Shown here: positions 33,678 to 44,132 of the stretch, one piece after another
Layout: every line of letters begins with the position of its first letter
Position numbering within the stretch: the first letter of the stretch is position 1
From: Schaalia sp. JY-X169
Lineage (GTDB): Bacteria; Actinomycetota; Actinomycetes; Actinomycetales; Actinomycetaceae
Reading direction: 5' to 3'
NCBI RefSeq assembly: GCF_014069575.1
Contig: NZ_CP059675.1
Span: forward strand, 1,860,001-1,924,000
Length of the DNA stretch: 64,000 nt
The notes under the pieces: model-generated
Databases searched by the model: none
Seen by the model: the letters and a program-made list of their open reading frames with translations, nothing else
Told to the model about the DNA's origin: nothing
Made by a program: the position numbers and the translations under genes

Positions 33678-36263
33678 CTATTTCACTATCAGGAACCGGT
33701 TACGAGCCTCCCTGATCGCTTCATCGCGGTTCGATACCCCCAGTTTTCGGTAGATGCCCCGCAGGTGGAACTTGACCGTGTTCTCGCTGACGAACAGGGC
33801 CTTGGCGATCTCCGCGCGGGTCTGAAAGTCGACGAGGGCGCGTAAGGTCCGCTCCTCAGCGACACTGAGCGCCTCAAACCTTTCGGTTACCAGAGTCTCA
33901 GGGAGGTTCTCAACCAACTCTAGGAGACGCTTGAAGTCCCTGACCAACAGGGCGTCACCCTGCTTCGCGAGGCGAGTGATGGATGCCCGCAGGGTTTCCA
34001 GGAGTGCCGCCTGCGGCACGGTTCCGTAGACCACTGAACCACCGTGGTCTTTGCTCAGTTCCACGGCCGGGGTCAAGGCTTCCGCCGCGCCTGCAACGTC
34101 TCCCTGCTCCCCGAGCGCCACCCCCAGAATCAGTCCGATTTCCGCACGGCGCCGCAAAGAGAGGTTCTCTCCAAGTAGCCCGAGGGCGATCTCGCGAGCC
34201 GCGTCGTTATTGCCGCTGTATAGTTCCAAACGCGCGGTTGAGAGTCGTACGACGGGGTGTTCCTTGGGGAGCTTCTCTAGCATGTGCCGGGCGCCCGCGT
34301 ATCCACCCAGGTAGGTCGCAAGATCGGCCCGGGTGGCAACAAGTGTGGCGCGCATGTACGGGGTGGTGTGGAATATCGCCTCGATTTGAGGCAGACGACG
34401 ACGCAGAACACCAAGGCCCGCCTCACAACCGTGAGCCATGCGAGCCATGTGGATCTCTGCGAGGACAATGATCGGAGTTTGCTCAGCCCTCTCCAAGTGG
34501 GGTTCCACGGATTCGAGGACGGTGTGAAACCATTCCTCGTTCCCTTCCTCAGCGGCGAGTAGTGCCTGCGCGGTCATCCTGTTCATCCAAGCCAATGTTG
34601 AGCCCCTGAACCCAGACGCTTCCATAGCGCGCTCGGCGTAAACCAAGAGGTTGCGCGCCTCTTGAAGGAAGCCGCTTGTTGCAGCCGTGGCCGCTAACCC
34701 TGACCAGGCGCGAACCTGGGAGACCTCATCAAGTTGCGCCTGCGCCCACTCAAGACTGCGTTGATACCCGCGTCTAGCCAGCGCCACGTCGCCGTTGAGC
34801 AGCCCCGTCAATCCCACTGCGGCGTGAACAAATGATATGGAACCGTCAATCGATGCTTCCCGATCGGCGGGCAGCTCCAGCACTTTGCTTTCGAGTTCGC
34901 GCGCAATCTTCAGCGTGTTCGATGTGGTGCCCCGCAAGCGCTCAGCGATGAGAAGGGAGGTCAGTGCGAGGACGTCTGCTTCTGAAACGTCTTTGCCTCC
35001 CTTCTGGTTCGCTGCTTCGCGCAGTGACGCGTGCAGTTTGTCCAACACTGCTGGTGGGGTGCGGGGGTCGCGCAACTCGATGAGGAAGAGCGCTGACGTG
35101 AGGATACGGTGGTCGCGCAGGTCACCTATTGGCACCCAGCGAAGAAGCTCTGCAAACCGTGCAGGGTTGGTAAGCACAGAGAGATAATTTCCGATCAATA
35201 CCGTCTCTGCCATCGCATAGTCGCCAATCTGCAGCAGTTGGGCGAGGGCGGTGTCGGGGTCATCGACGGCAAGGCCGAGGGCGTGGCGGCGGCGCAGCTC
35301 AGCCCGGTCACCGTTGCCAAGATCAGGAAGGTTTAGGTGCTGAAAGGACGGCTCAAGTCCCGAGTTAACCCGGTAGCGCTCTCCACTGGGGAAGAGCCTC
35401 TGTTCAACCAAGCCCCGCTCTTCTAGAGCCGTTATCACTGCTGCCACGTGTTCTTGTGGGAGGTCAAGGGTCTCCGCCAGCGTCGCCAGGTCAATCAGTT
35501 CGCAGAGAGAAATGTGGGCCAGGACGGTGCGGGCATCCGGATGGTCCACCATTTCAAGTTGTTGCATGGTGAAGCGTGTGCGAAGTGCCTCCAACTGGAC
35601 GCGAGAGCGCCCTTCTTGCAACCCCTTGAGAGCTGCACTGAGCGCCATCGGCCATCCGGCAGTTGACGTGGTGACAAACTTTGGGACCGCTGCGGGGTCG
35701 ACGCTGTGTAGTACAGCAAACTCCCGCGCCTCCTCGTCTGTGAAGGCCAACTGCTCCACACCGATGTACGTGGTGGGAACCAAGCTTGCAAACAGTGGGC
35801 CATCAAGACAGTTCCTGCGTCGGGAGAGGACGGTGAGGAAGAGGTTGTCACTTAGTTCCAAGAGTTCCAGCAACGCCAGGTCCAACCGAGGGGAAGTCGC
35901 CAACTGGTAGTCGTCGATAACGATCATTGTCGGCCCGTCCAACTGCTCGACGGTTCGCTCGACCACTTCGCGTTCAGTCAGTCCCCATTCCCTGGCCTTC
36001 GCAACCAGTTCACGGGAGGAAGCCGACCGTCCCAGCGCTTCACCGAGTAGAGCCCAAAAGCGCTCTGTGTCTTCTTCAATTCTGGAGCAACGCACCCAGA
36101 TCTGTTCGAAGTGAGCCATGCCTGGGCGGTTGAGCCATTGCGCAATAGCCGTGGTCTTCCCGTACCCGGCAGGGGCGCGCACCAGGGTGAGTGGAGTCGG
36201 CCCACTCTCTTCATCAACGAGCGCCCGTGATCGTTCGATGGTGGGAAATCTAGCGTTCGGCAC
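33678..36263 (-). CDS. MalT-like LuxR-family regulator, first surface module
   Basis: An 861-residue ATP-dependent transcription regulator of the MalT/LAL type. Seen: Walker A APAGYGKTT (about 36), a Walker-B-like MIVIDDYQL, a winged-helix and long TPR-like helical middle, and a C-terminal LuxR helix-turn-helix (TRAEIAKALFVSENTVKFHLRGIYRKLGVS). Such proteins bind an inducer and ATP, oligomerise and activate at directly repeated sites. GTG 36263 lies 6 nt after a -10-like TATGCT. It is downstream of the giant adhesin on the same strand but separated by a strong terminator. The CCCACCCG array upstream of the adhesin is the candidate target. Confidence 0.93.
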   Translation of the reverse strand: MPNARFPTIERSRALVDEESGPTPLTLVRAPAGYGKTTAIAQWLNRPGMAHFEQIWVRCSRIEEDTERFWALLGEALGRSASSRELVAKAREWGLTEREVVERTVEQLDGPTMIVIDDYQLATSPRLDLALLELLELSDNLFLTVLSRRRNCLDGPLFASLVPTTYIGVEQLAFTDEEAREFAVLHSVDPAAVPKFVTTSTAGWPMALSAALKGLQEGRSRVQLEALRTRFTMQQLEMVDHPDARTVLAHISLCELIDLATLAETLDLPQEHVAAVITALEERGLVEQRLFPSGERYRVNSGLEPSFQHLNLPDLGNGDRAELRRRHALGLAVDDPDTALAQLLQIGDYAMAETVLIGNYLSVLTNPARFAELLRWVPIGDLRDHRILTSALFLIELRDPRTPPAVLDKLHASLREAANQKGGKDVSEADVLALTSLLIAERLRGTTSNTLKIARELESKVLELPADREASIDGSISFVHAAVGLTGLLNGDVALARRGYQRSLEWAQAQLDEVSQVRAWSGLAATAATSGFLQEARNLLVYAERAMEASGFRGSTLAWMNRMTAQALLAAEEGNEEWFHTVLESVEPHLERAEQTPIIVLAEIHMARMAHGCEAGLGVLRRRLPQIEAIFHTTPYMRATLVATRADLATYLGGYAGARHMLEKLPKEHPVVRLSTARLELYSGNNDAAREIALGLLGENLSLRRRAEIGLILGVALGEQGDVAGAAEALTPAVELSKDHGGSVVYGTVPQAALLETLRASITRLAKQGDALLVRDFKRLLELVENLPETLVTERFEALSVAEERTLRALVDFQTRAEIAKALFVSENTVKFHLRGIYRKLGVSNRDEAIREARNRFLIVK

Positions 36264-36269
36264 CCCTAT

Positions 36270-36275
36270 AGCATA
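36270..36275 (-). promoter_or_regulatory. -10 box TATGCT for a leaderless start
   Basis: On the minus strand TATGCT ends 6 nt before GTG 36263. The regulator therefore has its own promoter between the adhesin terminator and its start. Confidence 0.5.
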
Positions 36276-36330
36276 ATGTGTTCCCGCTCACCTGCGAAGT
36301 AGTAACTTCTCCACTCCATTTTTCACACCA

Positions 36331-36368
36331 AATGGCGGGCAACCAGTTCTCACCGGTTGCCCGCCATT
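36331..36368 (-). terminator. Strong terminator after the first adhesin
   Basis: A perfect 14-bp stem (36331-36344 and 36355-36368) with a 10-nt loop. On the minus strand it is followed by TTGGTGTGAAAAA rather than a T run. Confidence 0.75.
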
Positions 36369-36431
36369 CGCCTTTCCTGAGGCGTTATCCCCGCCGTGCC
36401 TAGCCGGGATTACACGTCCTCGTCATGGAGG

Positions 36432-39400
36432 TCACGCTCCCATCCGACTCCTTCTCTTCAGACCGTAGCCAATGGCGCCGAGCACCAATCCGCCGAGCAG
36501 GATGGAGCCAACCGTGGCACCCGTCCTCGGCAGTGCCGGCGGGCGCGGCGTCGGTGGCGTCGGGGTCGGTGTCGGTGTCGGCGGTACCTTGTGCGTCGTC
36601 GAGCACTTGTCCGGCGTACACACACCTCCGGGTGAGTCCGGTGTGGCGACGTTCTTCAACTGAACGTTCACCGCATCCTTCTTCACCGTCACCGTGTAGG
36701 AAACCTGCACCGACTCTCCCTTGGCAACCACTGGGACCGCCCAGGTCAGGGTCGAACCATCAACACTCAGACCGGCAGCCAAATCGCCACTGAGGGCCGC
36801 GTGCTTGAGGACGTCACTGAGGTCGTCTTTGACGACGGCCCCGTGCAGGTCGGCCTCATCACTGCTGTTGGTTACCTTGAGTGTGTATGTGACCTTATCC
36901 CCCGCCTTCACGGTGGAGCCGCTGGCTGGATCTGAAGTCTTCTCCAGGGTCCACTCCGGTGCCGGGGGCTCAGTGCAAGCCTGATCCTCCGATGGGGTTC
37001 CCGCACTGATCAGCGTCACCCTGTTGAGGAAGCCAGACCCGGTTTCACTCTCCGGTTCGCAGTACGCACTGCCGTCTACAAACGCCTCATTGTCGACGAG
37101 GGCGCTGACGGTAACCGTGTACGTGTGTACCGCATCTTCGGGAGTGATCACCGCGCCGGATGCCATTTCGGCTGACCCATCCACGAAGGGCTGATCAACC
37201 AAACCGCCTCCGGACCATGTCGCGGCCTGGATCGTGATGCTGGCACCGAAGTCGAGGACGTCGACGAGGTCGTACTTAGCGGACAGACCCTTCGGGTTCA
37301 CTTCTTCACCGGTTGGCAGGGTGACAACAACGTCGTAGGTGACGTCCCACGATCCGTCATCGTTCTGCACCAACCCGGTCACTGTCTTCGCGACACTGGG
37401 GCGAACCACGGTGTCGATCGGACCGCAAGCGTCATCGGTTTGTTCGACTCCACCGGAGGTGAGGATGGCTTCGTTGAAGAACCCGTTACCGGCCTCGCCC
37501 GGAACCTTGCATTCCTGCACGTCAGGGTCGACTCCGTTTGGTACATCCACCGTCCAGATCACCCGGTAGGTGTGGGTTGTTTCAGCATCGATCTCCACGC
37601 CGTCCGCGATCTGACCGTCTGCGCCAATCGTTTCGGGCGGCGAGGCCGGGTCGGTGTCCGTACGCTGCCAGGTGCCGCCGGTTGGGGTGGCGCCCTCGGC
37701 AAATCCGGGTACGTCCTTCAGGGAGTAGACCGTTGGCCACTGGCCGTCACCTGTCACCGTGAGGGTGTAGGCGACCTGCCACTGGGTTGGGTCTTCATCA
37801 CTTTGGGTGGCCGACTCGAATGCTTTTGCCACGGTTGGTAGCCCCGGCTCGGTGCAGGCTTGCGCCTCTTCTTGGCTGCCCGGGTAGGTCAGCGCAGCGG
37901 TGTTGAGGAAGCCGCCCTTGTCGGAACTCTCGGGTGCTGGGCAAGCCAGCTGCGCTTCCACTTCGGACCAGGCATCTGGCTCAACCGTCGCATTGGCGGT
38001 CACCCTGTAGGAATGGTATGGAATGCCATCCCCGATGGGCTCATCCACTGCTAGGGCTCCGCTGCTGCCGACGAAGGTTCCGCTGGTTTGTCCATCCCAG
38101 GTTGCCGAGTCGACCGTGATCCCATCGCCGAACTGCAAGGTATCGGTCAGGGAGTAGGTGGTCCCAAACCCGGCTATGTTGGCCACGGTGACGTCGTAGC
38201 GAACCGTCCAGGTTCCGTCCTCGTTCTGCGTAGCGTCAATGACGCGCTTGGAGACGGTCAACTGCGGGGTGTAGTGCTCGGTGGTGCGGCAGTCGAGATC
38301 CTCTGCAGGGCAGTCAACCGGGGGTGGCGTTTCTCCACCTTCAGTGACCGCATTCCGCAAGATCACTCCAACGGCATCTCCGTTGACTGTCACCGTGTAG
38401 GAAACGTCCGCTGAAGAGCCCGCCTCCAGTGTGGGAACAGCCCACGTCAGCCGCTGGGTTGCCGCGTCGTAGGTGACACCAGCGGGTAGCCCGTCCTCGT
38501 CAAGAACCGCATTGTTGAGTACGTCAGAGAGGTCATCGACCGCGACGTAGCCTTCGAGGGCGGTTTCGAGAGAGAGGTTGGTCGCGGTCAGCGTGTAGGT
38601 GATTTCGCTGCCCGGATCAACGGTGGACCCACTTTCCGGATCAGACGACTTCACCAGCGACCAGGCCGGATCCGTGTCGTGCTCGGTGGTGCGGCAATCC
38701 GCGCTCCCCGCCGGGCATGGCACCGGTGGCGGAACTTCGGCGCCTTCGGTCACGACGTTGGTGAGGTGAACGCCGACGGCGTCCTCATTCACCGTGACCC
38801 TGTACGTCAGCACCTTATCTGCGCCGGCTTGCAGAGGGCCCACATTCCAAGTGAGGATCTGGTCTACCGGATCGTATAGTGCATCCGCTGGGAGGTCGGA
38901 CTCATCGAGGACGGCGTGGTCCAGCACTTCAGAGAGATCATCGACGACGACCAATCCATACAGAGCCTTCACCTTCGACAGACTGGTTGCCGTGACGGTG
39001 TAGGTGATGGTGTCGCCGGGCTCAACCGTGGACCCACTTTCCGGATCAGACGACTTCACCAGCGACCAAGCTGGATCCGTGTCGTGCGTTGTGGTGCAGG
39101 TGCGCGACGCTGTCGAGCAGTCCTGCGGCGGCACGGATCCAGAACCTGTTGCCAAGTTCCTGATCGTCACTCCGTAGGCATCAGCCTTGACGGTCACCGA
39201 GTAAGAGATCGTCTTGGTTGTGCCCGCCGTCAGCGTTCCCACATCCCAGGTCAGGACCTTGGTGTCCGCGTTGTAGGTCAAACCCGCTGGCAGTGCGCCA
39301 AGATCCGCGTATGCAACCACGGCAGTGAGATCATCCGTCACCTCTACGTCGCTGACTGCCTTGTCTTTCGACATGCTGGTTGCGGAGAGCGTGTAGGTGA

Positions 39401-42400
39401 TGGTGTCACCCGGTTCAACAGTGGTGCCCGAGGGCGGGTTCGCGGTCTTCGCCAGTGTCCAGGCCGGGTCGGTGCCGTGGATGGTACTGCACGTCGAGGA
39501 ATCGGTCGGGCAAGTTTCCGGCGGTACCGAGCCGTCTCCTGTAGCAACGTTGCGCAGTGTGACACCGTATGCGTCGGGGTTGACAGTCACCGTGTAGGAG
39601 ACTGTCTTCGTCGCGCCAGCCGCCAGCGTTCCTGCCGCCCAGGTGAGCGTTTGGGAAGCTGCCGAATAGGTGACGCCTGCGGGGAGTCCCGCAGTGTTGA
39701 GTGTCGCGTTGTTGACGACGTCAGAGAGGTCGTCGGTAACAACCACACCTGTAACTGCCGTTTCGGAGGGATTGTTGACCGTTAGCGTGTAGGTGATGGT
39801 GCTACCCGGAGTAACCGTGGATCCCGAGGTCGGGTTCGAGGATTTCACCAGAGTCCACGACCCCACCTCAAGTGACCCGCAAGCCTCATCGCTGTTGCCG
39901 CCGACACCGTTGGTGACGGTGGCTTGGTTAATGATGCCCTTGGTCGGCGTGCCTGCTTCACATTCCAGGTTTCCCGGCACTGCGCCTGCGCCGACACTAA
40001 CCACTTGAGTGACGGTGAATGCGTGCGCCTGACCAACAGGCAAGGTTCCGGTTCCGATCGCCCCGGCACCACTCCACGCAGGGCTTGCCGCGGTGAATGT
40101 GCCTCCGTTGAGGGCTGTCGGACCTGTCACGGTAGGCGTTCCCACCCGTGCAACGCCGGTCGGCAGGCCGGCCAGAGTGTCACTCAGTGAGTAGGCGAGG
40201 GATTCAACCTTTCCGCCCGATGGTGCTGCGACTACCAGGTTGTAGGTAACCGTCCAGTCACCTGTGTCTTGGTCTTGCGTCACGGACCCAAGGGTCTTGG
40301 TGACGGTTGGGCTGAGCGGATCCGCACAGGCGTGATCACTGTCGGGTCCGCTGTCCGATTCCAGGTTGATCTGGTTCATAAATGCACCAGCGTCATCTGG
40401 GTCTGCTTCACACACCAGGCCCGGCTCGAGCACCTCTGGATCGAACGATGCTACGACCTCGTACTGGTAGGTGAGGGTTTGTCCGTTGAGGATGTAGTTA
40501 TCAGCATCCCCTGAACCGGGAGCGTCTGCCGGGTCGCCCAGCCAGCCCTGACTGGTGATCGTGAAGCCAGCACCGAAGTTGGGCACGTCAGTGAGGCCGA
40601 ACGAGCCGGGCATGTTACCCGTGTTCTTCACCGTCACGTCATAAACCACGGTCCAGGAATCGACAGCGGTCTGGTTGACCGATGCGACGCCCTTCTCCAC
40701 GTTGATGCGCGGGGTGAGGATTTGGGCGCAGGCCTCAGCGGGGTCGTCCGTGGTAACACCATTGGTGACGGTGGCGCTGTTCCAGAAGCCGGTGGTCTTG
40801 ACACCCGGCTCGCAGTGTAGATAGTCGTACTCACCGTCGGGGTCGAGGACGGCGTTACGCGACACCGTGAACGTGTGCGTGGCGTTGCCGCCGATCTTCC
40901 CGGTGGCGAGGACGCCAGTGCCGTTCCAGCCTGGCGCAACCGTCGCTGTCCCACCCGTTGCAACTGGCGCAACAACCGGGCTGCTCTTCGCCCATGACGA
41001 TCCGGCCTGCCACGACGCGCTGGTCGGTGGTGTAGCTGCGTCGTCGCTAAGCGAATAGTTCAACGCGGTCGAGGACGTGTTCGTCACCGTGATGTTGTAG
41101 CTGATCTTCCACGACCCGTCCGCATTCTTGGTCGAGGTCGAGGCTGTCTTTGCCACGGTTGGCGAGGTCAACACGGGCGGCGCGCAGGCAGTATCTTCGC
41201 GGTCCACGCCCGCTGACGTAAGCAGCACGTGGTTGAAGAAGCCTGAGTCCCCCTGTGGGAGACAGACATCGGTGGTGTCGTTTATCTGGGCAGGATTGAT
41301 GCTGGCCTTAACCGTCACGTTATAGACATGAACCGGAGACGTGAAGGCAAGCATCTGGTCGGTGGCCATCACCGCATTGTTGCCCGTGAAGCTACCTCCC
41401 GGGGTACCGGTGCGTGTCCAAGACGCGTTGACGACGCTGATTCCGGCCCCGAACTTGAGGGTGTCGGTCAGCGAGTAGGTGCCATTGAGATGATTTGGGT
41501 TATCCGTGTCGTTGGTCGGAAGCGTCACTGTGACCGTGTACTTAATGTCCCAGGTTCCATCGGCATTCTGCGCCGGGAAGCCGCTGTCCACTGTCTTGGT
41601 CACAGCCGGGATCACGGCCGGGGTAATTGGACCACAGGCGGTTGCTTCCTGCGTGTCCTGACCTGCCACGTAAAGCTGTGCCGAGTTGAAGTAACCCTCG
41701 TTTGGTGTCTGCGGCACACATTCGGTATGTCCGGCGACCTCGTCATTGTCGACGGTCACCGCCCACTGCACGTGGTAGTAGTGCACGCCGTTGGCGGGCA
41801 AGGCGACTCCCGTGACGAACTTGCCGTCCGCTGGCGGCAGTGGGATATTGCGTTCTGGACCAACTGAGTTGTGGTCAGTCGGGTTGTCGATTTGCTGTGC
41901 GGAGCCACTCACCAGAGTCACTCCGGGCGCAAACTTCGGCACATCGCCAAGGTCGTAGCTCAGGGCTTGGTTAGCTCCGGTAACCGTCACCAGGTAATTG
42001 ACCAGGAACTGGTCTCCCGTCCCCTGAGCCACGGAGGTGAAGCTCTTCGCGATGCTCGGGGTGGTGATTTCTTCGTTGTAGAACTTAACGGTGACTTGAT
42101 CACCTGCCTTGAGATCACCGATCACACCATTCGCCGGCAGATTCACTGTGTTTTCTGGCGAGCCTGTGATGATATTAGAGATTGTGTAGGTTGCGGGACT
42201 TGCCGTTTGCCAGCCGGTCCGATCTTCCTCAGTGACCGTTACAGCACCCCTCTGCATTTCACTCGTAAAGTTGAGGGTCCAAGGCCCGGCCTTCCCCGAA
42301 GCGTTGGTGAGGGTCGAGGCTGGATCGGTCATAGTTCCATCGCTGCCCGCATTCTCGTCGACACCCATATTCCAACCGGACTTCGGAGTCCAACTTCCAG

Positions 42401-44132
42401 CGGTTGCTCCGGGAGTGTACTTCTCAACAGTGATGGGGACGTTACAGGCCAGGGATCCAAAGAGTGAACGCAAGTACTCGCGAAGGGCATCGGCCTCGGC
42501 AACAAAGTAGTCGGATGAGGGGTTAACACCGGAGATGGCTCGCAGATTTTGCCGAGCCTTATCCGCACCCGTCGATCCCTGGGCAATTCCGTAGCCGATG
42601 ACGCGAACATTTTGGCTCTTGAGGTCGTTGGCGCGGTAGATCGGTGCCTCCATCGACCTCAGCGTCACATTGGCACCGTTGGGTGCCTGCCCTCCACTAC
42701 CGTTCGAGCCGAGGATGTAGTTTGGCGCTCCATCTGTCACGAAGACGACCACATCGTACTTGTCTGCTGCTCCTAGTGCAGAGTTGGCATCTGCCACCGC
42801 TCGAAGTGCCTGGTCCCAGTTCGTGAAGTTACTGGCGCTAAGGCCATTAATCTTGGCACGTAGAGACGCAATATTTGCGTCCGTCACTGCTACTGGCACG
42901 GGAGCGTTCCACCCGTTCGTGTTTCCAGAAGCCGGTGAGTTGGTAGCGAAATTGAAGAACGCCAGCTTCGTTGGGCTCCCATTCAAAGCCGCAAGAATCC
43001 CGTTCGTCGTGTCATTGAAGGTGCTCTTAAGCATGGCAAGACGCGTGCCGTAGCCTTGCACGTTGGTATCCATAGAGCCGGAGACGTCGAGCACAACAGC
43101 AATGTTCACACCGGCCTCACACCTGGCCTGAAGTACAGGGTTAGAAATCGAGTTGACTGCCGCACCGAACGACATAGCAATCGGATTGCTGCTGCCGAAC
43201 TGGTCGACAGCCTGGGCTGGCATCTGGACCGCCTTGTTGGCGGTCAAATTCGGCGTGAGGCCGGGGTAGTTGGTGTCACGGTTTGGAGTTGTGGAGTTAC
43301 CAAGGTTTAGGACCGGGTTGAAGTAAGTCCCGGTTGCCGCGCCGGTTTGCACAACGTAGTAAGCCTGGTTGTCCTGGCCGGCGGGAACCTCAATCACACA
43401 GGAGCCGGGCGTCGCCGCCTGGACGGTGCACGTCAGGCCCGTCGCAGTACCCGGCTGCCCGGAGATGACGGTGTACAACTCATAGTTAGCACCGGCAGTG
43501 CTGGCCATGTTGGCTGAGACCTGAGGTGGTGTCACCGAGCCAACAGGCCCGAACGTCCTCGTCGTCACCGTGACCGTGGCAGCCGCGTCGGCAAGCGGGA
43601 TAGGATCGTTGGACAGCATCAACCGACTGGTGCCGCTCTGGGCCTGCCCGTCGTCGCTCTGCGGGTCCTCTTTGCTTTGCTGGTCTGCGTCCTCGGGCGG
43701 GTCGGTTCCGCCGGGTGGATCCGCCTGGGTCCCACCACTTTCAGGTTGGTCACCCGCGGGTTCAGCGTTCTTTTGCTCTGATTGGGGCGCAGGAGCAACC
43801 AGGGGTTGAGGTGTCACTGCCGCCTGGGCCGCGGGAGCAGAATCTCTACTCTGCGGTTGATCCAGGGTCGATGCCGACGCCACTGAAAGCTGCGGATCAC
43901 TACTCAAACCAGCAAGCAGCTCTTCTGCATCGCCACTTGAAGTTCCACTAGAGGGCGGCTCGCCCTCACTAGATCCGGGGTCCTCGACGGCAGATGCTGC
44001 TGGGACTACTCCCATAAGCAGCAGTGCCACCACACCCGCGTATGCGGCAAAAACACGCCGAGGTGATCGTCCCGCCACCTCGGTGCGTACTTTGCGCAGC
44101 TTTCTCTCACTGTGTGACGTTGACTTTCGCAT
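36432..44132 (-). CDS. Giant LPXTG cell-wall adhesin with VWA domain and DUF11-like repeats
   Basis: A 2,566-residue surface protein. Domains: signal peptide (about 1-48, ending PAASA), a Pro/Glu/Gln-rich linker to about 165, a von Willebrand A domain from about 344 with the metal site DVSGSMD and FVTDGAP, then roughly fifteen Ig-like DUF11-type repeats, at least five with the LVKSSDPESGSTV pattern. A Pro/Thr stretch precedes the sortase signal LPRTG, a hydrophobic helix and a basic tail. It should be fixed to peptidoglycan and bind host or partner cells through the VWA tip, as in pilus-tip adhesins. ATG 44132 has AGGAGGGG just upstream. An array of four CCCACCCG boxes lies 219-322 bp upstream. 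Ligand unknown. Confidence 0.93.
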   Translation of the reverse strand: MRKSTSHSERKLRKVRTEVAGRSPRRVFAAYAGVVALLLMGVVPAASAVEDPGSSEGEPPSSGTSSGDAEELLAGLSSDPQLSVASASTLDQPQSRDSAPAAQAAVTPQPLVAPAPQSEQKNAEPAGDQPESGGTQADPPGGTDPPEDADQQSKEDPQSDDGQAQSGTSRLMLSNDPIPLADAAATVTVTTRTFGPVGSVTPPQVSANMASTAGANYELYTVISGQPGTATGLTCTVQAATPGSCVIEVPAGQDNQAYYVVQTGAATGTYFNPVLNLGNSTTPNRDTNYPGLTPNLTANKAVQMPAQAVDQFGSSNPIAMSFGAAVNSISNPVLQARCEAGVNIAVVLDVSGSMDTNVQGYGTRLAMLKSTFNDTTNGILAALNGSPTKLAFFNFATNSPASGNTNGWNAPVPVAVTDANIASLRAKINGLSASNFTNWDQALRAVADANSALGAADKYDVVVFVTDGAPNYILGSNGSGGQAPNGANVTLRSMEAPIYRANDLKSQNVRVIGYGIAQGSTGADKARQNLRAISGVNPSSDYFVAEADALREYLRSLFGSLACNVPITVEKYTPGATAGSWTPKSGWNMGVDENAGSDGTMTDPASTLTNASGKAGPWTLNFTSEMQRGAVTVTEEDRTGWQTASPATYTISNIITGSPENTVNLPANGVIGDLKAGDQVTVKFYNEEITTPSIAKSFTSVAQGTGDQFLVNYLVTVTGANQALSYDLGDVPKFAPGVTLVSGSAQQIDNPTDHNSVGPERNIPLPPADGKFVTGVALPANGVHYYHVQWAVTVDNDEVAGHTECVPQTPNEGYFNSAQLYVAGQDTQEATACGPITPAVIPAVTKTVDSGFPAQNADGTWDIKYTVTVTLPTNDTDNPNHLNGTYSLTDTLKFGAGISVVNASWTRTGTPGGSFTGNNAVMATDQMLAFTSPVHVYNVTVKASINPAQINDTTDVCLPQGDSGFFNHVLLTSAGVDREDTACAPPVLTSPTVAKTASTSTKNADGSWKISYNITVTNTSSTALNYSLSDDAATPPTSASWQAGSSWAKSSPVVAPVATGGTATVAPGWNGTGVLATGKIGGNATHTFTVSRNAVLDPDGEYDYLHCEPGVKTTGFWNSATVTNGVTTDDPAEACAQILTPRINVEKGVASVNQTAVDSWTVVYDVTVKNTGNMPGSFGLTDVPNFGAGFTITSQGWLGDPADAPGSGDADNYILNGQTLTYQYEVVASFDPEVLEPGLVCEADPDDAGAFMNQINLESDSGPDSDHACADPLSPTVTKTLGSVTQDQDTGDWTVTYNLVVAAPSGGKVESLAYSLSDTLAGLPTGVARVGTPTVTGPTALNGGTFTAASPAWSGAGAIGTGTLPVGQAHAFTVTQVVSVGAGAVPGNLECEAGTPTKGIINQATVTNGVGGNSDEACGSLEVGSWTLVKSSNPTSGSTVTPGSTITYTLTVNNPSETAVTGVVVTDDLSDVVNNATLNTAGLPAGVTYSAASQTLTWAAGTLAAGATKTVSYTVTVNPDAYGVTLRNVATGDGSVPPETCPTDSSTCSTIHGTDPAWTLAKTANPPSGTTVEPGDTITYTLSATSMSKDKAVSDVEVTDDLTAVVAYADLGALPAGLTYNADTKVLTWDVGTLTAGTTKTISYSVTVKADAYGVTIRNLATGSGSVPPQDCSTASRTCTTTHDTDPAWSLVKSSDPESGSTVEPGDTITYTVTATSLSKVKALYGLVVVDDLSEVLDHAVLDESDLPADALYDPVDQILTWNVGPLQAGADKVLTYRVTVNEDAVGVHLTNVVTEGAEVPPPVPCPAGSADCRTTEHDTDPAWSLVKSSDPESGSTVDPGSEITYTLTATNLSLETALEGYVAVDDLSDVLNNAVLDEDGLPAGVTYDAATQRLTWAVPTLEAGSSADVSYTVTVNGDAVGVILRNAVTEGGETPPPVDCPAEDLDCRTTEHYTPQLTVSKRVIDATQNEDGTWTVRYDVTVANIAGFGTTYSLTDTLQFGDGITVDSATWDGQTSGTFVGSSGALAVDEPIGDGIPYHSYRVTANATVEPDAWSEVEAQLACPAPESSDKGGFLNTAALTYPGSQEEAQACTEPGLPTVAKAFESATQSDEDPTQWQVAYTLTVTGDGQWPTVYSLKDVPGFAEGATPTGGTWQRTDTDPASPPETIGADGQIADGVEIDAETTHTYRVIWTVDVPNGVDPDVQECKVPGEAGNGFFNEAILTSGGVEQTDDACGPIDTVVRPSVAKTVTGLVQNDDGSWDVTYDVVVTLPTGEEVNPKGLSAKYDLVDVLDFGASITIQAATWSGGGLVDQPFVDGSAEMASGAVITPEDAVHTYTVTVSALVDNEAFVDGSAYCEPESETGSGFLNRVTLISAGTPSEDQACTEPPAPEWTLEKTSDPASGSTVKAGDKVTYTLKVTNSSDEADLHGAVVKDDLSDVLKHAALSGDLAAGLSVDGSTLTWAVPVVAKGESVQVSYTVTVKKDAVNVQLKNVATPDSPGGVCTPDKCSTTHKVPPTPTPTPTPPTPRPPALPRTGATVGSILLGGLVLGAIGYGLKRRSRMGA

